Source: Hyphomicrobiales bacterium
Lineage (GTDB): Bacteria; Pseudomonadota; Alphaproteobacteria; Rhizobiales; Rhizobiaceae
Length of the DNA stretch: 38,526 nucleotides
NCBI GenBank assembly: GCA_900465675.1
Contig: UBJR01000020.1
Location: 1 to 38,526, forward strand
Direction: 5' to 3'
Every line of letters begins with the position of its first letter. The stretch's first letter is position 1. Of this stretch, positions 8,865 to 17,119 are shown piece by piece. The position numbers and the translations under genes were made by a program. Under the pieces are notes generated by a model. The model ran no database searches, was not told the DNA's origin, and was given only the letters and a program-made list of their open reading frames with translations.

Positions 8865-8970
8865 ACAGCAAACTGCTGAAATAAACAGGGCAGGCACGTC
8901 AGGCACGGCGGGAATTCCCTGAGGGAGAAGGCCGGTGCAAGCTTTGGGGCGGGAGGCGTCCCGCGGAATT

Positions 8971-9489
8971 TCAGGAGACCGGGCGCGGTTTCGGCGTCGG
9001 GATGACGGACGGAACGGTTCCGGTGACGACGGTGTCGGAGGCGCTCGCATCATCGACCGGCGGGCGGTAAGGCATCGGCTGGTTCAGCGCGGCGGTCTTC
9101 TCTTCCTTTGCGGAAGGAACGAGCGCTGCAACCGGGGTGAGGTTGGCAAGCGGTGCGGCGACGGCGCCTGCTGCTTCGGCGATCTTGGCAGACGGCTTGT
9201 CCTTCTCGTCGCCGGAAAGCTGGCTGTCGATCAGCTGGTATGCGACACGCGCGCCTTCGCGGGCTCTGTAGCCGAGCGCGGTCAGCGTTTCGCCGCCCTT
9301 GCTGCAAACTTCCGGCTTCTCGCCGCACATGCCGGTTATATAGTCATAGGCGCCGCTGACGGCGGTGAAGGCGTCGGAAAATTGAACCTGGGGGTCGTTG
9401 GCGAGGCGCGTCGAGCTTTCCGAGCTGAAAAGCGGCAGCAGCACCAGCACAAGTCCGAACCAGAAGCTTCCTTTGATCAGTAGTCTCAT
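8971..9489 (-). CDS. DUF5330-type exported protein
   Basis: A 172-residue protein starting with an N-terminal hydrophobic segment (KGSFWFGLVLVLLPLFSS), an uncleaved anchor or signal peptide. A short helical domain contains two cysteines in the pattern MCGEKPEVCSKGG (about 54-66). The tail is rich in alanine and proline. The family is found mainly in rhizobia and has no known function. A good terminator follows it. Confidence 0.7.
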   Translation of the reverse strand: MRLLIKGSFWFGLVLVLLPLFSSESSTRLANDPQVQFSDAFTAVSGAYDYITGMCGEKPEVCSKGGETLTALGYRAREGARVAYQLIDSQLSGDEKDKPSAKIAEAAGAVAAPLANLTPVAALVPSAKEEKTAALNQPMPYRPPVDDASASDTVVTGTVPSVIPTPKPRPVS

Positions 9490-9941
9490 TGTCGTTGCCC
9501 ATCCTGTTTTCCCGTCCGGTCTTGTTGCCGAATCAGGGTCCGTTTCCGGTGTGCTTTCACCCTAGCGCGGAAGTGCGAATGCCACTTTTCGAAACTCCGC
9601 GGCATTTGCGGCAAATTTAATTCGAATTTTAAATAAAGGCCGACGTACCGTATTTCAGTCAAATTGTAGCCATCGGCATTAAGCATGGCACGGCCTACCG
9701 CCTGTAATTGCAGGGATTCTCAACGATGGCCTCGCCGCAAAAGTTAACACAAAGCTGAAATGCGAGCGAATTCCATCGCTTACCCCCTGTTAACCACGAA
9801 AATCAAAGGCCCGTCGCAATGGCTCAAAACGGGACTTTTGCCGCTTTCTGGCTGTGGAGGCGGGTTTTGCCTTATCCTTTCTTTAAGCGCCAAGGGCCTA
9901 TTGTCCGGGTCTGTTAAAGAGCCTTTTCGGGCGGGTATTGC
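9490..9941. other. Intergenic region between DUF5330 and histidine-kinase genes
   Basis: About 450 bases with no convincing gene. It is AT-richer than its surroundings near 9610-9650 and holds the palindrome AATTCGAATT (9619-9628). TTAACCAC (9785-9792) resembles a CtrA half-site but is isolated. Promoters for both divergent genes presumably lie here. Confidence 0.5.
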
Positions 9942-11483
9942 GTGCGAGTATTGAGTGACATCGGCAACCGGGCGGCAGCCCTCGTGGACCGGGCAGCGGC
10001 AAGCTGGCTTTCCCGCACGGGGAGCGGCGAGGCCGTTGCCGAACGCGAGCTTGCCATTCTCCGCCGCCTCGTCTTCCTGTCGTCGGGCGCGCTGATCGCA
10101 GCCCCGGCCGGCCTCTCCTTTATAACCAGCCCCGCCGTGGCGCTGCCCGCAGGTGTGGCGACCGTCTGCGCCGCCTTCCTGTTTTCGGCTGTCGGCAGCA
10201 TCGCGCTGTCGCGCCAGACGCAGGTGGCAACCGCCGTCATTCCGGAGACCGCCGAAGACTTCTTCCTGCAGAACAGCGCGGGCCTGATCCTGTTTCTCGA
10301 CCCTCAGGGCAACGTCACCTCCGCCGGTGGCCGCGATATCAGCGAGTATCTCGCCTGGATGCGCGAGCCCAAGGGCCGCGGCTTCATCGAGCAGGTGCAT
10401 GTCTCCGACCGCATTCTCTTCCTGCAGGCGCTCGATCAGCTGCGCCAGGGAGATGATGCGGTCAGCGTCGACCTGAGGCTGGACCGCCCGGGCGTCTCGC
10501 GCGATCTGCGCCAGTTCGCCTATCTCCGGATGGATATGACCGCGCGGCGCGACGGCGAGGGCGCACTTGCCGCCGTGGTCGCCCAGCTTCGCGACGTCTC
10601 GGTCGAGCAGCAGCTGCGCCTGGATGCCCAGAGCCGCGCCGCCGATGCCGAATCGGCCAACGATGCCAAGTCGCGCTTCCTGGCTGCTGTCAGCCACGAG
10701 CTACGCACGCCGCTGAACGCCATTCTCGGCTTCTCCGACATTCTGCTCGGCGAATATTTCGGCAAGTTTGAAAACGACCGCCAGCGCGAATATGTCGGCC
10801 TGGTCCGCGATTCCGGCGCCCATCTTCTGTCGGTGGTCAACACCATGCTCGACATGAGCAAGATCGAAGCCGGGCGCTACGAGCTGATGCTCGAGCCCTT
10901 CGATATCGGCGCTTCGATCAAGTCGTGCGAGGCGATGCTGACGCTGCAGGCAAAGACCAAGGGTGTGTCGCTGACCAGCCGCATCCAGCGCGATCTCGAT
11001 GAGGTCGTGGCGGACCAGCGCGCCATCCAGCAGATCCTGATCAATCTCGTCGGCAATGCCGTGAAGTTCACCGAGCAGGGCGGGGCTGTCACCGTAGACG
11101 CCTCGGTGCGCGCAGGCGTGCTGCAGCTCAGCGTCAGCGACACCGGCATCGGCATTCCGGCCGACCGGCTGGCGACGCTCGGCCAGCCCTTCGTGCAGAT
11201 CCAGAACGATTATACCCGTCAATATGAAGGCACCGGCCTCGGCCTGTCGCTGGTCAAGGGGCTCGTGGCGCTACATGGCGGCCACTTCGCCATTGCCAGT
11301 GCGCCGGGCGAGGGCACCATCATCACCATATCGATCGCGGCGGATGGTTCCGGCGCACCGGCCGCGGATGCGGCGCGGGATGCGGCCGTCGAATTTCCGC
11401 CACGCCTGAAGACGACTGCGGCATCCGTTGCCGGATTGGAAGAGGGGCTGTTCGATGGCCGCGCGCAAGCGAAAATCGCCTAA
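9942..11483 (+). CDS. Membrane PAS sensor histidine kinase, DivJ-like candidate
   Basis: A 513-residue kinase from a GTG start. Two membrane segments lie at about 42-62 and 68-90, and a PAS-like region at about 107-220. The dimerisation/phosphoacceptor helix has the H-box SHELRTPLNAILGFSD (histidine 252), and an ATPase domain follows with N-box NLVGNAVKF, DTGIGIP (400-406) and GTGLGLSL (430-437). No receiver domain is present, so it must signal to a separate response regulator. The H-box context and short two-segment membrane anchor resemble alphaproteobacterial DivJ kinases, which phosphorylate DivK; this is inference only. The next gene overlaps its end by 29 bases, so they are co-transcribed. 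Confidence 0.88.
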   Translation: MRVLSDIGNRAAALVDRAAASWLSRTGSGEAVAERELAILRRLVFLSSGALIAAPAGLSFITSPAVALPAGVATVCAAFLFSAVGSIALSRQTQVATAVIPETAEDFFLQNSAGLILFLDPQGNVTSAGGRDISEYLAWMREPKGRGFIEQVHVSDRILFLQALDQLRQGDDAVSVDLRLDRPGVSRDLRQFAYLRMDMTARRDGEGALAAVVAQLRDVSVEQQLRLDAQSRAADAESANDAKSRFLAAVSHELRTPLNAILGFSDILLGEYFGKFENDRQREYVGLVRDSGAHLLSVVNTMLDMSKIEAGRYELMLEPFDIGASIKSCEAMLTLQAKTKGVSLTSRIQRDLDEVVADQRAIQQILINLVGNAVKFTEQGGAVTVDASVRAGVLQLSVSDTGIGIPADRLATLGQPFVQIQNDYTRQYEGTGLGLSLVKGLVALHGGHFAIASAPGEGTIITISIAADGSGAPAADAARDAAVEFPPRLKTTAASVAGLEEGLFDGRAQAKIA

Positions 11484-12378
11484 GGGGAAGAGGGGCCGGC
11501 AGCAGCCGGGCCTGCTTCTGACGGGGGCAGCCGCCTTGGGCGGCGTCGGCATGACGGGCGCATCGATGCTCGGCGGCGTCGTTGCGCGCAATCCATCGAT
11601 CGCCGGCGGAACCGCCGCCTTCGTCGTCATCTTCTCCTTCGTTGCGGCCAATGCGCTCTGGTATCAGCCAGGCACGCATCCGCATCCGTTCTTCCGCACC
11701 CGCGATCTCTCCTCGCCATTCTCCATCGGCCGACCCTCGGTCGAGGAGCCGCATCCAAACGACGTCACGACCTTCAAGATCGAACGGCCCGGCGATGAGG
11801 GTGCGACCACCAATGCGCTGCCGCCGGCCGCAACCGGTGGCCAGCAGCCGGTTCAGCTGGTCATGGATATCCAGCAACAACTGATCCGCCGCGGCCTCTA
11901 CAATGGCACTGCGGACGGCGTCATCGGCCCGCGCACCAGCGCTGCCATCCTGTTCTTCGAAGAGACCGTCGGGATGCCGCAGAACGGCGAGGCGACGCCG
12001 GAGGTTCTGGCGGCACTGCAGACCGATTCGGCAGGCCCTTCCACGGTGCCCACAGAGAAGCCGCGCGCGGATGTCAGTTCCGCCGCATCCGCCGAGGACC
12101 CGGTGGCAGCGGCTATCCGCAGCGCCGAGAAACAGGTGAAGACGGCGCCCGCGGCCCCCAAGCAGGTGACGCCTGGCGAACTCTCCAGCGTCGATCTGGT
12201 CTTGAAGATCCAGAAGGGCCTGGCCAACATGGCCTATGCCAATGTCGGCGTCGACGGCGTTGCCGGCGAACAGACCCGCGCCGCCATCCGCCACTTCCAG
12301 AAGCACTATAACCTGCCGGAAGATGGCGAGCCCAACGCGGCGGTGCTGAAGAAGCTGAAGGAAATCGGCGCGATTTAG
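11455..12378 (+). CDS. Membrane-anchored protein with two peptidoglycan-binding domains
   Basis: The ATG at 11455, with AGAGGGG eight bases upstream, gives 307 residues. The N-terminus is very basic (MAARKRKSPKGKRGR), then one membrane segment at about 50-70, then a proline/threonine-rich linker. Two PG_binding_1 repeats follow at about 140-195 (QQQLIRRGLYNGTADGVIGP) and 245-307 (KIQKGLANMAYANVGVDGVA). It probably sits in the inner membrane and touches the cell wall. Overlap with the histidine kinase suggests a link between that signalling protein and the envelope or cell cycle. Confidence 0.85.
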   Translation: MAARKRKSPKGKRGRQQPGLLLTGAAALGGVGMTGASMLGGVVARNPSIAGGTAAFVVIFSFVAANALWYQPGTHPHPFFRTRDLSSPFSIGRPSVEEPHPNDVTTFKIERPGDEGATTNALPPAATGGQQPVQLVMDIQQQLIRRGLYNGTADGVIGPRTSAAILFFEETVGMPQNGEATPEVLAALQTDSAGPSTVPTEKPRADVSSAASAEDPVAAAIRSAEKQVKTAPAAPKQVTPGELSSVDLVLKIQKGLANMAYANVGVDGVAGEQTRAAIRHFQKHYNLPEDGEPNAAVLKKLKEIGAI

Positions 12379-12741
12379 CGTCGAGTCGAAATTCCTCTTT
12401 TGATTGCATTAAAGGCGCTCGAACACGCTTTTCGGGACGCTGGGCGCGCGCGGATTGGTACGTATGCGTTCCGCAAATAATGACAGATTGTCGCAGACTA
12501 TGCCCGCAAAACTACTGGCGGGTGAGGGCGAAAGGCGATTTAAGTCGCTGTAAACATAGGAAAACAGGTAGAAGTCTAGCTCACACCTAGTGTTTCATCG
12601 GTCGCTGTATTAGCAACGAATTTATAATGCTCACAAAAATATGATACAAATACTCGGCTCGCTTGGTGCTATTCATCAAGTGCGACCGGGGGGCCAGTCA
12701 GGAGCAACGGACTGTGATTAAATTGTCACTTTCTCGCATCT
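12379..12741. other. Intergenic region, no gene seen
   Basis: About 360 bases, AT-rich around 12540-12660. Promoter elements for the downstream gene are probably here, but no clear -35/-10 pair stands out. Confidence 0.45.
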
Positions 12742-12769
12742 GAAAGATACCAGTCGGATGGTATCTTTC
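12742..12769 (+). promoter_or_regulatory. Perfect 11-bp hairpin ahead of the 12845 gene
   Basis: GAAAGATACCA (12742-12752) and TGGTATCTTTC (12759-12769) are exact inverted repeats around six bases. The ATG at 12758 lies inside it and has no ribosome binding site. It may be an mRNA leader hairpin or a protein-binding operator. Confidence 0.55.
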
Positions 12770-12844
12770 TCTCGTCGCCACGCCGCGGGCATCCCCGCGC
12801 CCTCCTTGAACGGGACGGCGCCTTCCCCCGCCAGGATCAAACAA

Positions 12845-13606
12845 ATGTTGCGCGAACCTTCCTATGGCGGGATGGGCGAACTGGACGGCTCCGACCGCGC
12901 CATGTATCGCTCCACCGCCTCTATCAATGATCTCGAAAATCCGCGGCTTTACAAAGCCCTCCATGATCATTTCGCGGCGGTGTATCCCGTCACGTCCAAA
13001 ACCGGCGCATCCGAGTTCCATCTCGGCGGCGGCCAGACCTTCCGTCTCCATCGCGGCGTCAACGATCTCAATTTCGAGATCACCTATTCGGAAATTTCCC
13101 GTTTTGCGGCGATCACCCGTTCGCTCAACTCCAGAACGAAGAAATATGCGAAAGACGGCCTGCAGTGGAGCACATCGCGCGTCGCCTCTCCCAAGCAGCT
13201 GCTCGCGCTGCCGCGTCCGCTCGACGAACCGCGTTCGCCGGAAGACGTGCTGATGTCGATCTTCCATCTCGATCTCAATGATTCGGCGGAGACCGAACGG
13301 CGAATCACGACTTGTATCGCCGCGCTCTATCCGTCCGGTCCGCGCCTCGGCGGCGGTCAGCAGGGCAATGATGCGCAGATGACGATGTCCAATCTTGCCG
13401 ACTGGCTGTCCTTCCAGGACGTGCGCCAGGTGCTGCAGGTCGATGATGCCGATCATGCCGCGACAATGCTCGTCTCGATGATGTTCGGCGGCTTTGCCTC
13501 GCGCATGAGCGCGGGTGAGGGCTTGCCCGACAGGGCTTCTCTCACAGGCTATCTGAAGAGCTGCATCCAGCTTTTCGTCCGCGGTTGCCGCCGTCACGAC
13601 GCCTGA
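12845..13606 (+). CDS. Unknown protein with TetR-like C-terminal region but no HTH
   Basis: The ATG at 12845 (AGGA about eight bases upstream) gives 253 residues; an in-frame ATG at 12758 would add 29 but lacks a ribosome binding site and falls in a hairpin. No helix-turn-helix, signal peptide or membrane segment is visible. The N-terminal half matches nothing I recognise. The last roughly 70 residues align without gaps to the end of the TetR regulator at 15275-15940: LADWL/LASWL, DADHAATML/DADAAATML, and YLKSCIQLFVRGCR/YLRSSLKIFANGLR, about 20 identities in 66 by eye. It may therefore keep a TetR-type ligand or dimer domain without DNA binding. It lies directly upstream of the porin gene. 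Confidence 0.6.
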   Translation: MLREPSYGGMGELDGSDRAMYRSTASINDLENPRLYKALHDHFAAVYPVTSKTGASEFHLGGGQTFRLHRGVNDLNFEITYSEISRFAAITRSLNSRTKKYAKDGLQWSTSRVASPKQLLALPRPLDEPRSPEDVLMSIFHLDLNDSAETERRITTCIAALYPSGPRLGGGQQGNDAQMTMSNLADWLSFQDVRQVLQVDDADHAATMLVSMMFGGFASRMSAGEGLPDRASLTGYLKSCIQLFVRGCRRHDA

Positions 13607-13615
13607 TAATCGTCA

Positions 13616-13642
13616 AACCGGCCGCCACAGGCGCGGCCGGTT
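13616..13642 (+). terminator. Strong GC hairpin after the 12845 gene
   Basis: AACCGGCCGC and GCGGCCGGTT form a perfect 10-bp stem with a seven-base loop ten bases past the stop codon. No U-run follows, so it may be a weak terminator or an mRNA 3' stabiliser. Confidence 0.5.
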
Positions 13643-13851
13643 GAGAGCGTTGCTCCGTCACGGGATCGCCATTCTCCGGCCCGATTTCCTTCATCCGAGC
13701 CTCTGCTCTAGCGCCTTGCTTTTATTAATTATTTCTTAACGTGCCAGCCTGGTTATGCACAGCAGAACCGCCCCGGACTGCCAAAATGTGGTAAAAATGC
13801 CACGAGAAAAACTTCCGGGATAATTTTGGTACGAATACGTTTATTAAATAA

Positions 13852-13880
13852 TTGACGACTCCGGGGCCTCCTGTTCATAT
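13852..13880 (+). promoter_or_regulatory. Candidate porin promoter
   Basis: TTGACG (13852-13857) and TCATAT (13875-13880) are separated by 17 bases, a sigma-70-like spacing, about 120 bases before the porin ATG. AT-rich DNA precedes it. This predicts a leader of roughly 115 bases. Confidence 0.45.
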
Positions 13881-13962
13881 CCAGCCCGTGACCGAAGCAA
13901 ACGTTCGGAAACGCATGGCGGACTGAAATTTCAGGGGACCGCATCCATCGCGCTAAGCAAGA

Positions 13963-13980
13963 GCCAACCTTGGGGTTGGC
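13963..13980 (+). promoter_or_regulatory. Hairpin in the porin mRNA leader
   Basis: GCCAACC and GGTTGGC form a perfect 7-bp stem with loop TTGG, ending 20 bases before the ATG and just upstream of the GGAG ribosome binding site. It may stabilise the 5' end or tune translation. Confidence 0.45.
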
Positions 13981-14000
13981 CTCTGGAACGGAGACAGAAA

Positions 14001-15146
14001 ATGAACATCAAGAGCCTCCTTCTCGGCTCCGCTGCTGCACTCGCAGTAGTATCCGGTGCACAGGCTGCCGACGCTATCGTCGCCGCCGAACCGGAAGCAG
14101 TAGAATACGTCAAGGTTTGCGACGCCTACGGCACCGGCTACTTCTACATCCCGGGCACCGAAACCTGCCTCAAGGTTGCTGGTTACATCCGTTTTGACGT
14201 CGGCTTCGGCTTCGGCGATGCATACGACAACAACGGCGGCCAGGATTGGGCCGATCACACCCGCGCTGAACTCTCGTTCGACTCCAAGAGCGACACTGAA
14301 TACGGCACTCTGACGGGCCGCATCGCCCTCCAGGGCAACTACAACGGCGCAACGATCCCGACGAGTGGCATCACCGGCGGTGCGAGCACGACGATCGGCA
14401 GTGCAGGCAACTCCGTCATCATCGACGAAGCCTACCTCGACATCGCCGGCTTCCGCGCTGGTAAGTTTGCAAGCTGGTGGGACAACGACTTCACCGGTGA
14501 ATCCGACAAGATGTCGAACAACACCAACTTCAACGCTGTCCGCTACACCTACGACGCTGGCGACTTCTACGCTGGTGTTGCTCTTGAAGAGCTCGGCGGC
14601 ATTAGCGGCCGTACAATCACGCTGCCAAATGGAACAACTTTTGTTTCCCCGGCTTCGAGCCTCGATAACAACAGCCTCGGCATCGACGCTTCGGTTGGCG
14701 GCAAGTTCGGTGCGTTCACCTGGCAGGTTTACGGTGGTTACAGCCAGCGTGAAGAAGAAGGCGCCGTTACCGCCCGTATGTCTGCTGACATCGGTCCCGG
14801 CACCCTCGAAGGCGCTGTCGTCTGGTCTTCCGGCCTGAACTCGGACACCTTCACCAACAACTACGACCAGACGGGTGAATGGACCTTCGTTGCTGAATAC
14901 CAGCTCAAGGCAACCGACAAGCTGACGATCACGCCTGAAGTCCAGTACACCTCCAACATTGTTCCGGATGCTGGTGGCAACTGGGATACCGGCCACATGT
15001 GGCGCGCTGGTGCAACCATGGACTACAAGATCGTCGACAACCTCTCGACCCGCGTTTCTGCGACCTACGTCAACGAAAACTACGGCAATGCAGGTGGTTC
15101 GGCTGATTGGGTTGAAGGCTTCTTCCGCCTGCAGCGCGACTTCTAA
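14001..15146 (+). CDS. ropA: Outer-membrane porin, RopA/Omp2b family
   Basis: A 381-residue trimeric beta-barrel porin for small hydrophilic solutes. The Sec signal peptide MNIKSLLLGSAAALAVVSG ends in GAQA, cut before ADAIVAA. The mature start has the family pattern with paired cysteines (VKVCDAYGTGYFYIPGTETC), followed by alternating barrel strands and a C-terminal FRLQRDF with the terminal aromatic needed for insertion. Codon use shifts to the highly expressed set, with many AAC, GTT, GCT and CTC codons. GGAG precedes the ATG, and a strong terminator follows. Rhizobia carry several paralogs, so the symbol is family level. Confidence 0.93.
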   Translation: MNIKSLLLGSAAALAVVSGAQAADAIVAAEPEAVEYVKVCDAYGTGYFYIPGTETCLKVAGYIRFDVGFGFGDAYDNNGGQDWADHTRAELSFDSKSDTEYGTLTGRIALQGNYNGATIPTSGITGGASTTIGSAGNSVIIDEAYLDIAGFRAGKFASWWDNDFTGESDKMSNNTNFNAVRYTYDAGDFYAGVALEELGGISGRTITLPNGTTFVSPASSLDNNSLGIDASVGGKFGAFTWQVYGGYSQREEEGAVTARMSADIGPGTLEGAVVWSSGLNSDTFTNNYDQTGEWTFVAEYQLKATDKLTITPEVQYTSNIVPDAGGNWDTGHMWRAGATMDYKIVDNLSTRVSATYVNENYGNAGGSADWVEGFFRLQRDF

Positions 15147-15196
15147 TCAAACGCTATAAGCCGATTAAGATTGACCTCCAAATCGGTTTCGAAAGG

Positions 15197-15231
15197 AGAG
15201 CCCGGGTTCCCACCGGGCTCTTCTCGTTTTT
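15197..15231 (+). terminator. Rho-independent terminator of the porin gene
   Basis: AGAGCCCGGG pairs with CCGGGCTCT, followed by TCTCGTTTTT. It starts 50 bases after the porin stop codon. Confidence 0.9.
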
Positions 15232-15274
15232 ATGTGATGGGTATTGACTGAAGTGACGCGCCTGAGCGCCGCCG

Positions 15275-15940
15275 TTAAGGCCGAAGTCCGTTGGCGAAGA
15301 TCTTCAGGCTGGAGCGCAGATAGGCCTTGGTGCGCTTGGCGCGGACATCGGGATCTGCGCCGCCGCGGTCGATGCTGAGGCTGCCGAAGACGATGCCGAT
15401 CAGCATCGTGGCCGCCGCATCCGCGTCGATGGCAATGATCAGTCCCTTGTCCGTCAACAGGCGCAGCCAGCTGGCAAGCTCGGCCCGGGCCATGTCGAAA
15501 TCGAGCCGCAGCTGCGGCACGTATTCGGTGGCTTCCCAGGCGACTTCGATCAGGAAATACTGGCGCATGTTCGCCGGGCTCGGCGCTTCGTTTTCATCGA
15601 CGAAGAACACACGGCCGAAAAGCTCGTCGAGAGCGATCCCGTCCGTGGCTTCGGGGAAGTAGAAAACAGAGCCTATCTTCGCCTTGATGGCAGCGGAAAG
15701 AAGATCGCCCTTGGCTTCGTAGAAGTCGTAGAATGTCCGCTTGGAGATGCCGCATTTCGCCGCGATGATGTCGACGGTTGTATTGGCATAGCCGAGCTCG
15801 ATAAAGACGTCCGTGCCTGCCTCTATTATGTCGGCCTGCCGCTGGTCTAGATCGATGCTCTTCGGCCGCCCGCGAGGCCGCTTCTGCTTTTCGTCGGTGT
15901 TCGAGCTCACATTTCCCCTGCGCGCACGTGATATTTTCAT
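15275..15940 (-). CDS. TetR/AcrR-family regulator
   Basis: A 221-residue protein. A basic N-terminal tail (KQKRPRGRPKS) precedes a TetR helix-turn-helix at about 38-82 (TTVDIIAAKCGISKRTFYDF). The C-terminal ligand/dimer region resembles the AefR-type TetR domain. It converges on the porin gene, with the porin terminator between them. Its last 70 residues resemble those of the HTH-less protein on the other side of the porin. Target and ligand are unknown; the divergent gene at 16132 or the porin are candidates. Confidence 0.9.
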   Translation of the reverse strand: MKISRARRGNVSSNTDEKQKRPRGRPKSIDLDQRQADIIEAGTDVFIELGYANTTVDIIAAKCGISKRTFYDFYEAKGDLLSAAIKAKIGSVFYFPEATDGIALDELFGRVFFVDENEAPSPANMRQYFLIEVAWEATEYVPQLRLDFDMARAELASWLRLLTDKGLIIAIDADAAATMLIGIVFGSLSIDRGGADPDVRAKRTKAYLRSSLKIFANGLRP

Positions 15941-16131
15941 CCCTGCGGCACTGATACATGAAGAGCTGCGGCGGGTACAGCGACTTCAATGTCGCGATTA
16001 TGTTACAGGCTGTTGACAGGCTGCGGGAAAATCGCAGCATCGAAAATCGTTGCACGCCAAAGGCCAGATGCTAAGCTCGCTGTAGGGAAAACAAGGGAGC
16101 AACGCATGATTGTCTCCTCGCCGGGGACAGC

Positions 16132-16707
16132 ATGGAAAGCCCGTACAGACGCCGCAAGCAGCCTGAGCTCGTCAGGCGTAATCTCCTCGACGAAGCGCGC
16201 AAGCTTGCCGTCGAGGAAGGCCTCGCCTCCGTCACGATGCAGGCCGTTTCCGAAGCCGCCGGCGTCACCAAGGGCGGCTGCATTCACCACTTCCCAAGCA
16301 AGAAGGACCTGATCGAAGCCGTCTTCGACGAGCTGCTACAGGCGATCGACGAGGATATCGAGGCGCGCATCGCCCGCGACCCCGAACCCTACGGCTCCTT
16401 CACCCGCGCCTATATCAACTCGGTCTTCGACAAGAACGAGCGGACGAATGGCGGCCACTGGGCGCCGCTGACCATTTCGGCGCTGACCGACCCCCATCTG
16501 CGCACCCTGGTGGCTGATTGGGCCAATGCCCGCGCCGAGCGCCACAGCGCCACCGATGGCGACATGCATCTGCGCATCGCCCGCTTTGCCGCCGATGGCA
16601 TCTGGCTCGCCAATCTCTACCACGTCGATATTGCCGATGCCGAAAAGATCAAGGCGGATCTCCTGGCCGTGACCGAAAGGCCGCGGGTTTCCCTGGCAAG
16701 GGCCTAG
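16132..16707 (+). CDS. TetR/AcrR-family regulator
   Basis: A 191-residue regulator with helix-turn-helix at about 30-60 (SVTMQAVSEAAGVTKGGCIHHF) and a helical C-terminal domain of the TetR_C_6 type by look. It is divergent from the other TetR gene at 15275 across about 190 bases, so two TetR genes face away from each other with no enzyme between. It runs toward the DUF1491 gene 50 bases downstream and may be co-transcribed with it. Confidence 0.9.
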   Translation: MESPYRRRKQPELVRRNLLDEARKLAVEEGLASVTMQAVSEAAGVTKGGCIHHFPSKKDLIEAVFDELLQAIDEDIEARIARDPEPYGSFTRAYINSVFDKNERTNGGHWAPLTISALTDPHLRTLVADWANARAERHSATDGDMHLRIARFAADGIWLANLYHVDIADAEKIKADLLAVTERPRVSLARA

Positions 16708-16759
16708 AGCCGGCGGGGCAGCTCTGGCGCCGCCGCCGCCATCCGCCTATAGAACGTCC

Positions 16760-17119
16760 ATGAGACTTCGCACCGATATTTTCGTTTCCGCGCTGCTGCG
16801 CCGCGTCTTCGCCATGGGGGATTTCGCCGCCGTGGAGAAGAAGGGCGCCGAGGAAGCCGGTGCGGTCTTCATCCGCCAGCATTTCCGCGATGGGCTGGAA
16901 ACGCTTTTCGGCCCGGCGCCGCAAAGCTTTTTCGATGAGGAGGACAGCGGCGACCGGCTGTTCGAGATCCGCATGGAGCGGAAGGAGCCGGAGATGGTCA
17001 GGGAGCTGCTGGAGCGCGAACGCAAGTTCGATCCGGATCTCTGGATTGTCGAGCTCGAGACCGGCGATGCGGCAGCGCTTCTGACGCTGGCCGCAGAGAG
17101 GAAGAAAAGCCCGTTCTAG
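16760..17119 (+). CDS. DUF1491 family protein
   Basis: A 119-residue cytoplasmic protein opening MRLRTDIFVSALLRRVFAMG, the typical DUF1491 start. It is conserved in alphaproteobacteria with unknown function. It converges with the DUF2336 gene, and the four bases CTAG at 17116-17119 provide the stop codons of both genes. Confidence 0.82.
   Translation: MRLRTDIFVSALLRRVFAMGDFAAVEKKGAEEAGAVFIRQHFRDGLETLFGPAPQSFFDEEDSGDRLFEIRMERKEPEMVRELLERERKFDPDLWIVELETGDAAALLTLAAERKKSPF

Noticed and set aside
9617..9632. Possible CtrA box TTAA-N8-TTAA
   Set aside because: The spacing is eight, not seven, and the site is far from either start codon.
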